Assembly (NCBI GenBank): GCA_049314555.1
Contig: JBMOEW010000009.1
Location: 21,235 to 85,234, forward strand
DNA length: 64,000 nt
From: REEB509 sp049314555
GTDB taxonomy: Bacteria > Pseudomonadota > Alphaproteobacteria > Caulobacterales > Aquidulcibacteraceae
Direction of reading: 5' to 3'
Shown one piece after another: positions 57,666-64,000 of the stretch. Numbering within the stretch: the stretch's first letter is position 1; every line of letters begins with the position of its first letter. Made by a program: the position numbers and the translations under genes. The notes under the pieces are model-generated. The model ran no database searches. It was not told the DNA's origin and saw nothing but the letters and a program-made list of their open reading frames with translations.

Positions 57666-58670
57666 ATGACGTTTGCATCGCAAGAAGTCCGGCTTGCCCG
57701 CCGCCCGGTTGGCCTGCCAAGTGCCCAAGACTTCACCTTGGCCTCGGTAACGCTGCCGGAACCCGCCGCCGGCGAAGTGTTGGTGCGCAATCTGTGGATG
57801 TCGGTGGATCCGTATATGCGCGGCCGCATGTACGACCGCGCGAGCTACGTGCCACCCTTTGAACTGGATAAACCGCTGCAAGGTGGCGCGATCGGCGAAG
57901 TTCTCAAAAGCAACGCCAGCGACCTGCAGCCCGGCGACCTGGTGGAATCCATGTTTGGCTGGCGCGAAGGCTTTGTGGCCCCCGCAGCCGCAGTGACCAA
58001 GCTGCCCAAAACCGCCGCCCCGCCTCAGGCATTCATCGGCGTGCTGGGCATGCCGGGCCTCACCGCCTATGCCGGGCTTTTGGAAATCGGCCAGCCAAAA
58101 CCGGGCGATACAGTTTTTGTATCGGGTGCCGCTGGCGCGGTTGGGTCTGTTGTTTGCCAGATCGCCAAAATCAAAGGCTGCCACGTTGTTGGCACTGTGG
58201 GCTCAGACGACAAGGCAGCCTGGCTCAAAGGGCGCGGCATTGACGCGGTGGTGAACTACAAAACCAGCGCCAACCTCTTGGCAGATGTGCGCGCAGCCGC
58301 CCCCAAGGGCATCGACATCTACTTCGACAACGTCGGCGGCGAACACCTGGAAGTGGCGCTGGAATTGGCCAGAGCCGGGGCCCGCTTTGCCGAATGCGGC
58401 ATGATCTCGGCCTACAACAACACCCAACCAGCTCCAGGCCCCCGCAACCTGATGCACATCATCGGCAAGGGCATTACGATGCGCGGCTTCATCGTCACCC
58501 AGTATGCGGGGCTGCGGTCGCAATTCATCGCTGATATGTCGGGCTGGATCGCCGAGGGCAAGCTGACCTGGGAAGAAACGGTTTTCAACGGTGTTGAAAA
58601 CGCGCCGGAAGCGTTCCTTGGCCTCTTCAACGGTGCCAATACCGGCAAAATGCTTGTGAAGTTGGCTTGA
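57666..58670 (+). CDS. NADP-dependent oxidoreductase (MDR, CurA/prostaglandin reductase-like)
   Basis: A 334-residue medium-chain reductase without zinc ligands. LWMSVDPYMRGRMYDRASYV at the N-terminus, GMPGLTAYAGLLEIGQPKPG and VFVSGAAGAVGSVVCQIAKI (NADP-binding) are typical of the YncB/CurA/PTGR group, which reduces the double bond of enones. VGGEHLEVALELARAGAR and GKGITMRGFIV are also characteristic. It ends four bases before the next gene, with which it shares a transcript. Confidence 0.93.
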   Translation: MTFASQEVRLARRPVGLPSAQDFTLASVTLPEPAAGEVLVRNLWMSVDPYMRGRMYDRASYVPPFELDKPLQGGAIGEVLKSNASDLQPGDLVESMFGWREGFVAPAAAVTKLPKTAAPPQAFIGVLGMPGLTAYAGLLEIGQPKPGDTVFVSGAAGAVGSVVCQIAKIKGCHVVGTVGSDDKAAWLKGRGIDAVVNYKTSANLLADVRAAAPKGIDIYFDNVGGEHLEVALELARAGARFAECGMISAYNNTQPAPGPRNLMHIIGKGITMRGFIVTQYAGLRSQFIADMSGWIAEGKLTWEETVFNGVENAPEAFLGLFNGANTGKMLVKLA

Positions 58671-58674
58671 GCCC

Positions 58675-59562
58675 ATGTCCAGACTATTCAATGCATACGT
58701 CATGGTGGATTGGAGCGCAGCTTCAAAGCCCACAACCGGGCCAGACTCGGTGTGGATCGGCGTGATCAAGCGCAACGTGCGCTTTCAGTTCGTCGCTGAA
58801 AGCCACAATCCGTCCACCCGCGCCGAAGCCGCCACACTCCTCACAGACATTTTGGACGACCTCGCCAAAAAGACAGAACGCACCCTCCTGGGCTTTGATT
58901 TTCCCTTGGGCTTTCCCCGTGGCACCGCCGCAGCCCTGAAGCTGGAAGGCCCGCCCGCCGCCGCCATGGCCACGTTTGTCAGCAAAGAAGTGAAAGACAA
59001 GCCAGACAACTCCAACAACCGCTTCCAGGTTGGGGCCAAAATCAATCGCCTGATGACGGGCGAGGCCTTCCCGTTCTGGGGCTGCCCCGCGCGCGAAGTG
59101 CAAACCATGCTGTCGGCCAAGCGCACCCGCGATCACGGCCCCAAAGACCTGCCCGAGCTGCGCCACGCCGAAGTGGCCGCCAAAACCGCCTCTTCGGTTT
59201 GGAAGCTGTACTACCAAGGCTCGGTCGGTGGCCAAGCCCTGACCGGGCTGCCCTTGGTGCGCAAACTGAAACAGGAGCGGGGCGATCGCCTGCGCCTTTG
59301 GCCGTTTGAAACCGGCTGGAAGCCGTTGACCTCTGCTGCCCTGGAGGGCGTTGAGGTGGTGGTTAGCGAAATCTACCCAACCATCGCCCGCGCCAAACCT
59401 GGCGAGGGAGAGATCAAGGACCAGGCCCAGGTGCGCGCCATCGCCGATTACTTCGCCGCGATGGACGAGAAGGCAACGCTGGGGCGGATTTTCGGCCCCG
59501 CCGGCGAAGACCCCCGCCGCGCAGAGGTCGAAGCCGAGGAGGGGTGGATCCTGGGCGTGTGA
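58675..59562 (+). CDS. RNase H-fold-like (DUF429-related) protein
   Basis: A 295-residue protein starting FNAYVMVDWSAASKPTTGPD, followed by LLGFDFPLGFPRGTA. The VDWSA and GFDFPLGFP pair of strands with acidic residues resembles DUF429-like, RNase H-type folds that are often annotated in alphaproteobacteria under vague molybdopterin or cobalamin names without proof. Further conserved-looking blocks are PFWGCPAREVQ, WKLYYQGSVGGQALTGLP and VVVSEIYPTIARAKP. It lies 4 bases behind the reductase gene. Function unknown. Confidence 0.7.
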   Translation: MSRLFNAYVMVDWSAASKPTTGPDSVWIGVIKRNVRFQFVAESHNPSTRAEAATLLTDILDDLAKKTERTLLGFDFPLGFPRGTAAALKLEGPPAAAMATFVSKEVKDKPDNSNNRFQVGAKINRLMTGEAFPFWGCPAREVQTMLSAKRTRDHGPKDLPELRHAEVAAKTASSVWKLYYQGSVGGQALTGLPLVRKLKQERGDRLRLWPFETGWKPLTSAALEGVEVVVSEIYPTIARAKPGEGEIKDQAQVRAIADYFAAMDEKATLGRIFGPAGEDPRRAEVEAEEGWILGV

Positions 59563-59569
59563 GGCGGCC

Positions 59570-60895
59570 TTAGCCGCGCTTGAACAGGATCAGCTGGCGC
59601 GTGGCCAAAATCGCAAAAGACAACACGCTCGCCCAAAAAATCGCGGCCATCAGCCCGGCCACGCCTTGCCCCTGCACCTCGCCCCAATAGGAGGCGAGCG
59701 GCGGCATAACCCCGACGTAGGCCAGCACGTGGCTGGCGGTCGGGGCCCAGTTGTCGCCCCGCGCCCGCAGGGTTGCCGCCACCACCACCTGCCCGCCGTC
59801 TGGCAGCAGGATCGCGCACGCCCACCCCATCATCGCCAAGATCAGCAAAATCAACGCTGGGTCAGAGGTGTACACATGCGCCACCGGCCTCGCGAACACC
59901 CAAAGGGCCGCCCCAATCGCCAGCATCGCCGCGCTGTTGAGCCACAGCCCAACCCAAGCCGCCTGCCCGGCCCGTTCGCGGTGTGAAGCCCCGATCGCCT
60001 CTGCCACAAGCACCGCGCTCGCCCCAGCGATCCCCAGCGCCACCATGAACACAACGGCCAACAGGTTCAGCAAAATGGCGTAGGTGGCCACAGCTTGTGC
60101 GCCAATCCGCGCGGCAATGACGGTCAAAGACGAAAACGCACCCGCTTCCGCCGCCTGGCTCACCGCCGCCGCAATCCCCACCCGCAGCATCGCCCCAATC
60201 CCGATGCCCGCAGTGCTGCCGTCCGGACTGCCCCTAACGCCAAGCGCTTGGCGATCGGGCAGCCGCCAGATCCATCCCACGATCACCACCGCCAGAAACA
60301 GCCGTGCCCCCGCCGTCGCCCAAGCCGAGCCTTCCGCACCGTGCAGCGGGATCAACCAGGCGTTCAGGCCAAAGTTCACGATGTTGGCCGCCCACATGAT
60401 GACGCTGCCCGCCACGGGTCGCTTCAAGGCCTCAAGAAAAAAGGCACCGGCCACGTACACAAGATGCAGCGGCAACGACAGCGCCAAGATCCGCATCACC
60501 CCGCTGGCTGGAGCCGCAAGGCTTGGCTCCACCCCAAGCACCAACAACAGCTGTTCGCCGAAAATCCAGATCGCCCCGCAGGCGAGCAGCCCCGCCACCA
60601 GGCCAAGCCCCATCCCCAGCCGCCAAACCCGGCCCACCGCCGCAGGCCGGCCTTCCCCGATCAGCCGCGCCGTTAGCACCTGCACCCCGAGCAAAAGCCC
60701 AATCCCCGCCACCAGAAAAATGCTTGTGGGCGCCCAGCCAAGCGCCTGCCAAGCCAGCTCCGTTGGCGCGAGCTGCCCCACCATGATGGTGTCCACAACG
60801 CCCATGCTCATAATGCCAAGGCGCGCCAACGCGATCGGCCACGCCACCCGCACGATCTGGCGCATCATTGCGATGTTTGAGGCAAAGCGTGTCAT
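59570..60895 (-). CDS. MATE family efflux transporter
   Basis: A 441-residue multidrug exporter of the MATE (NorM/DinF) family with about 12 hydrophobic segments. WPIALARLGIMSMGVVDTIMV is the typical TM1, with GLLLGVQVLTARLIGEGRPA in TM2. The second half repeats the pattern (AAVSQAAEAGAFSSLTVIAA). It works by sodium or proton antiport. No regulator is adjacent. It converges with the RNase H-fold-like gene 7 bases after that gene stops. Confidence 0.92.
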   Translation of the reverse strand: MTRFASNIAMMRQIVRVAWPIALARLGIMSMGVVDTIMVGQLAPTELAWQALGWAPTSIFLVAGIGLLLGVQVLTARLIGEGRPAAVGRVWRLGMGLGLVAGLLACGAIWIFGEQLLLVLGVEPSLAAPASGVMRILALSLPLHLVYVAGAFFLEALKRPVAGSVIMWAANIVNFGLNAWLIPLHGAEGSAWATAGARLFLAVVIVGWIWRLPDRQALGVRGSPDGSTAGIGIGAMLRVGIAAAVSQAAEAGAFSSLTVIAARIGAQAVATYAILLNLLAVVFMVALGIAGASAVLVAEAIGASHRERAGQAAWVGLWLNSAAMLAIGAALWVFARPVAHVYTSDPALILLILAMMGWACAILLPDGGQVVVAATLRARGDNWAPTASHVLAYVGVMPPLASYWGEVQGQGVAGLMAAIFWASVLSFAILATRQLILFKRG

Positions 60896-60971
60896 GACAT
60901 CCCGGCAAACAAGGGATGCTAGGCTTAACTGAAGTCAATCCCAAGTGAAACGCACGCGCGCCTTCGGCCGA

Positions 60972-61700
60972 TCAATAAAGCTCGCCCGCATCAGCGGTGG
61001 GAGGCGCGCTTTCGTTGGGCGGCACCCCAGCTTGCAGCGGGGCCCCCGTGACAGGGCCGCCATTGGCAATGGCTTCGGCCATCGCCTCCATCTGCTCATC
61101 AGCCGAACGTTGGGCCGCCTGCGCGTTGCGCCACACGTCGTGAAACACTGCGTCCCTGGCCTCGATATATGCCAAACCGCCATCGTCAGACCGAACCTGC
61201 AGCCAGATCTCGCCATCGCCCGTGCGCAGCTGCCCGATCACCCGCAGGCGCTGACCGGGGGCCACAGTGCCCCGCGAACCGGCCGAAGTTTCCCCTGGCC
61301 GGGCACGCAAGGTGAAGCGCTCGCGCACGGTTATGGGCCGCGGCGAGGCCAACGGTGTAACAGCGATGCCATCGCCCGCATCCACCAGTAAAGCTTCGCC
61401 ATCGCTGGCAACAATGGGAGCAGGCGCTGGAGCCTGCGTTGGGGCTGGCTGCGCCGGCGCAACGTCTTGGACCACTTGCGTTGCTGCCCGCGGGGCCGGC
61501 TGCATCAGGCTTAACGCCCCGCCGCCACACACCAAAAGCGCAAGGCCCGCCGCCGTAAACAACAACAGGCTATCGGTGCCCAGCTCGGGGGGGGCGGGCG
61601 GATCATCTCGGGAGGGCCGCAGTCCAACCCACGTTTCGTCCGCGTCGCTGTGCGCAAACGAGCCAGAAGGCGGTCTTGGCGAGTGTTCAACGTCCATCAC
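60972..61700 (-). CDS. membrane-anchored protein with SH3-like domain
   Basis: A 242-residue protein. A polar, Pro-rich cytoplasmic N-terminus (about 1-42) is followed by a single TM helix (SLLLFTAAGLALLVCGGGAL, 44-63) and a Pro/Ala linker. A bacterial SH3 domain follows (about 125-180: ERFTLRARPGETSAGSRGTV, GQRLRVIGQLRTGDG, EIWLQVRSDDGGLAYIEA). SH3b domains bind peptidoglycan or other proteins, so it probably acts in the periplasm as a wall-binding or scaffold protein. Two in-frame ATGs at 61700 and 61697 cannot be separated. Confidence 0.78.
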   Translation of the reverse strand: MMDVEHSPRPPSGSFAHSDADETWVGLRPSRDDPPAPPELGTDSLLLFTAAGLALLVCGGGALSLMQPAPRAATQVVQDVAPAQPAPTQAPAPAPIVASDGEALLVDAGDGIAVTPLASPRPITVRERFTLRARPGETSAGSRGTVAPGQRLRVIGQLRTGDGEIWLQVRSDDGGLAYIEARDAVFHDVWRNAQAAQRSADEQMEAMAEAIANGGPVTGAPLQAGVPPNESAPPTADAGELY

Positions 61701-61798
61701 GGGCAGTCTCTCAAGGCATACTCAAAGCGCGATCGAGGCGTAACGCAAGCCTTGCGCCACCACTTCGCGCCGTGCGCCCCTCTAGCCAGCCCTAGACT

Positions 61799-63172
61799 TT
61801 AGCCCGTTGCCGCCAACGCCGCAGGCCCCCGCGCGCCCCGCAGCGCCTCTGCGATCATGAACGCCAGATCCAGCGCCTGCTCCCCATTGAGACGCGGATC
61901 GCAGTGGGTGTGATAGCGCGAAGACAGATCCGCTTCGGTGATCGCGGTGGCACCGCCAAGGCACTCGGTCACCTGTTGGCCGGTCATTTCCACGTGCACA
62001 CCCCCCGGATAGGCCCCTTCACTCGGCAAAACCTCGGTAAACGTGCGCACTTCGTCCAAGATCCGGTCAAACGGCCGGGTCTTGAAGCCGCCTTCGGTTT
62101 TGAGGGTGTTGCCATGCATTGGATCGCAAGACCACACCACCGCCCGGCCTTCCCGTTGCACCGTCCGCACCAGCTTCGGCAGGCCCGCCTTGGCCTTTTC
62201 CGAGCCAAACCGCGCGATCAACGTTAAGCGACCGGGCTCGTTGGTTGGATTGAGAATATCAATCAGCCGCAACAAATCGTCCGGCTCCAGGCTTGGCCCG
62301 CACTTCATGCCGATTGGGTTTTTTACCCCCCGGCAAAACTCCACATGCGCCCCATCGGGCTGGCGCGTGCGATCACCGATCCACAAAAAATGCGCGCTGG
62401 TATCGTACCAATCGCCCGTCACGATGTCGCGCCGCGTCATGGCCTGCTCGAAGCCAAGCAACAATGCCTCATGCGAGGTGAACAGCTCGGTGGCCCGCAT
62501 TTGCGGGGTTGTGGCCGGCGAAATGCCACAAGCTGCCATAAACGCCAGGGTTTCGGTAATCCGATCCGCAAGCATCGCATACCGCTGGCCCTGCGGGCTT
62601 TCCGCCACAAACCCTAACGTCCAGCGGTGCACATTCTGCAGGTCAGCATAGCCACCGCCTGCGAAGGCCCGCAGAAGGTTCAAGGTCGCGGCCGCCTGTG
62701 AATAGGCTTTCAACAGCCGGTTGGGATCAGGCACCCGCGCCTCAGCCGAAAACTCCATCCCGTTGATATTGTCGCCCCGATACGAAGGCAGGGTTTGCCC
62801 GTCGCGGGTTTCGATGGCTTCCGATCGCGGCTTTGCAAACTGCCCCGCGATCCGGCCCACTTTCACCACCGGCTTGGAGCCAGCAAACGTCAGCACCACC
62901 GCCATTTGCATCAAGGCGCGGAAGGTGTCGCGGATGTTGTCGGGGTGAAATTCCTTGAAGCTTTCTGCGCAATCGCCCCCCTGCAACAAGAAGGCGTTCC
63001 CCGAAACAACTTCGGCCAAGCGCGATTTGAGCGTGCGCGCTTCGCCCGCAAAAATCAGCGGCGGCAGGGTAGAGAGCCGCGCCTCCACCGCATCCAGCGA
63101 TTTCATATCCGGATAATCGTCCGGGATGTGGCGAGCCGGCTTTGAGCGCCAGCCGTCGGGGGTCCAGGCCAT
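61799..63172 (-). CDS. aroG: class II (plant-type) DAHP synthase
   Basis: A 457-residue 3-deoxy-D-arabino-heptulosonate 7-phosphate synthase, first step of the shikimate pathway: phosphoenolpyruvate and erythrose 4-phosphate to DAHP. Metal ligands are visible in GGDCAESF (Cys), CDPMHGNT (His), HVEMTGQQVTEC (Glu) and THCDPRLNGEQAL (Asp). YRGDNINGMEF and GVKNPIGMKCGPS belong to the active site. The class II form is common in Caulobacterales. Three in-frame ATGs lie at 63178, 63172 and upstream; the one at 63172 was chosen and no ribosome binding site decides it. Confidence 0.96.
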   Translation of the reverse strand: MAWTPDGWRSKPARHIPDDYPDMKSLDAVEARLSTLPPLIFAGEARTLKSRLAEVVSGNAFLLQGGDCAESFKEFHPDNIRDTFRALMQMAVVLTFAGSKPVVKVGRIAGQFAKPRSEAIETRDGQTLPSYRGDNINGMEFSAEARVPDPNRLLKAYSQAAATLNLLRAFAGGGYADLQNVHRWTLGFVAESPQGQRYAMLADRITETLAFMAACGISPATTPQMRATELFTSHEALLLGFEQAMTRRDIVTGDWYDTSAHFLWIGDRTRQPDGAHVEFCRGVKNPIGMKCGPSLEPDDLLRLIDILNPTNEPGRLTLIARFGSEKAKAGLPKLVRTVQREGRAVVWSCDPMHGNTLKTEGGFKTRPFDRILDEVRTFTEVLPSEGAYPGGVHVEMTGQQVTECLGGATAITEADLSSRYHTHCDPRLNGEQALDLAFMIAEALRGARGPAALAATG

Positions 63173-63313
63173 GGTCATGCATGCTGCATAGCAAAACATC
63201 GCCCTGCAGCGCAAAACCATTTCACCTCCCTGCCGACACCAACTCAGTCACCGCGTTGCCAACCGCATGACCGATTGGATAGGTTGAGGCTCACAGGGCA
63301 GGGCCAAAACCAC

Positions 63314-64000
63314 ATGACCACCGCGGCGTACATCGCCTACGAACCAGAAGACGCCGAAACCGCAGGTGCCGTGATCGCAGCACTGCAGGCCGAGGGGTTG
63401 GGGATTGTTCAACCCCTCGCCGAACTGCGCCGGCCGGAAGCAGCAGCCCAGCTAGCGGGAGCAGTGGCCGAAGCACGCTGCCTGGTGTTGGTGGTATCGT
63501 CTGTCGCGGCGCGGTCTGAAAACATGCGCCGCGAGGCTGCCTTTGCCCTGGCCAATGGACGCCCGATCATTTCAGTCCTTGCCGAGGCCCCGCCACCAGA
63601 CACTTGGCTGAGCCACGCGATTGACCCACAAAACGTGTTTGAAGCTACCAACGGATTGGCCCCACCCCAGCGCGCTGGGCTGATTTCAGCGGTGCGAGCC
63701 AGTACGGCCGGCGGCCGTGTGATCGCGATGCTGAACATCAAAGGCGGCGTCGGCAAAACCATCCTGTCGGCCAACCTGTTTGCGGCCGCACACCTGATCG
63801 ACAACCGCTCGGTGGTCTTTGTCGACATCGACCCCCAGCATAACCTGACCCAATACTTCATCCCCCCCGAAGAGCGCCATCAGCTCCGCAACCAGAACCG
63901 CACGCTTTACGCGGTCCTGCAGTCGCGCCCCCCGCATGCGATCTCGCGGGAACAGTTCAACGCCCTGCCCGTCGCTCTCAACCGCGGGCGCATTGGCCAA
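63314..64000 (+). CDS. TIR-like domain fused to ParA-type ATPase (partial, cut at window end)
   Basis: The open frame starts at the ATG at 63314 and runs off the window after 229 residues. Residues 1-125 look like a TIR domain: YIAYEPEDAETAGAVIAALQ, then AEARCLVLVVSSVAARSENM, RREAAFALANGRPIISVL. E74, four residues after N70, takes the place of the SARM1 catalytic Glu. From about 133, RVIAMLNIKGGVGKTILSAN carries the deviant Walker A motif KGGVGKT (143-149), followed by VVFVDIDPQHNLTQYF (switch). This is a ParA/MinD-type ATPase, as in DNA or cargo positioning. TIR fused to ParA is unusual. Whether it has a third domain or partner genes lies beyond the edge. Confidence 0.85.
   Translation, partial: MTTAAYIAYEPEDAETAGAVIAALQAEGLGIVQPLAELRRPEAAAQLAGAVAEARCLVLVVSSVAARSENMRREAAFALANGRPIISVLAEAPPPDTWLSHAIDPQNVFEATNGLAPPQRAGLISAVRASTAGGRVIAMLNIKGGVGKTILSANLFAAAHLIDNRSVVFVDIDPQHNLTQYFIPPEERHQLRNQNRTLYAVLQSRPPHAISREQFNALPVALNRGRIGQ

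Overview
The window is about 64 kb of high-GC DNA with tightly packed genes, many overlapping by 1-20 bases. It looks chromosomal and alphaproteobacterial, most like the Caulobacterales/Hyphomonadaceae. Support comes from a MucR/Ros regulator, DUF1491, DUF2336 and DUF6456 proteins, a CsgH-type curli protein, a class II DAHP synthase, an ATM1-type exporter and a Gloeobacter/xantho-type rhodopsin. No phage, plasmid, CRISPR or complete insertion sequence is seen, and no tRNA or rRNA gene was recognised by eye.

Layout. 0.1-5.1 kb: a TetR regulator with a palindromic operator, a periplasmic adaptor and an RND efflux pump. 5.1-6.6 kb: a YqhA-type membrane protein and an SDR. 6.6-8.7 kb: a gene-poor island with one light-driven proton pump, a perfect terminator-like hairpin and an IS66 transposase relic. 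8.7-14.6 kb: AsmA, a membrane-anchored alpha/beta hydrolase and a NatAB-type ABC exporter. 14.7-19.3 kb: rpsU (apparently with a CTG start), Nudix, SRAP/YedK, a trio of palindromes, a YcnI-like protein, nitronate monooxygenase and GNAT. 19.3-24.9 kb: a pocket of toxin-antitoxin and TIR genes around prfC: AbrB-Doc with a 12-bp palindromic operator, an orphan DUF433, the tail of a YoeB toxin, a TIR protein with four membrane segments and a TIR-Sel1 protein. 24.9-31.2 kb: DUF1491, a histidine kinase, exported proteins, SufE, a DnaA-domain-IV-like protein followed by a broken DUF6456 gene, and MucR. 31.2-38.6 kb: a ten-gene, translationally coupled Mrp/Mbh-like operon. 38.7-51.8 kb: acyl-CoA dehydrogenase, lipoproteins, thioesterase, CHAD, fatty acid hydroxylase, GST, nucleoside transporter, FAD oxidase, a third TIR protein, SDR, MFS and DUF2336. 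51.9-63.2 kb: ATM1 exporter, a two-TM beta-rich protein, gltX, a curli subunit operon, oxidoreductase, MATE pump, SH3 protein and DAHP synthase. 63.3 kb to the edge: a TIR-like domain fused to a ParA-type ATPase, cut by the window end.

Functional themes. (1) Four proteins carry an N-terminal TIR(-like) domain that keeps the Glu matching the SARM1 catalytic residue. Each is joined to a different output module: four TM segments, TM plus Sel1 repeats, TM plus a Cys-rich domain, or a ParA ATPase. The TIR-ParA fusion is the best candidate for an undescribed system, but only its first 229 residues are visible. (2) The Mrp-like operon has the gene order of archaeal Mbh/Mrp modules. Its three antiporter-like subunits have lost most of the charged residues that carry protons in the family, and no full-length MrpA is present. 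(3) The rhodopsin has a proton-pump motif and the glycine that opens the retinal pocket to a carotenoid antenna. It stands alone next to transposon debris, which suggests horizontal acquisition. All alignments here were made by eye from remembered family sequences.
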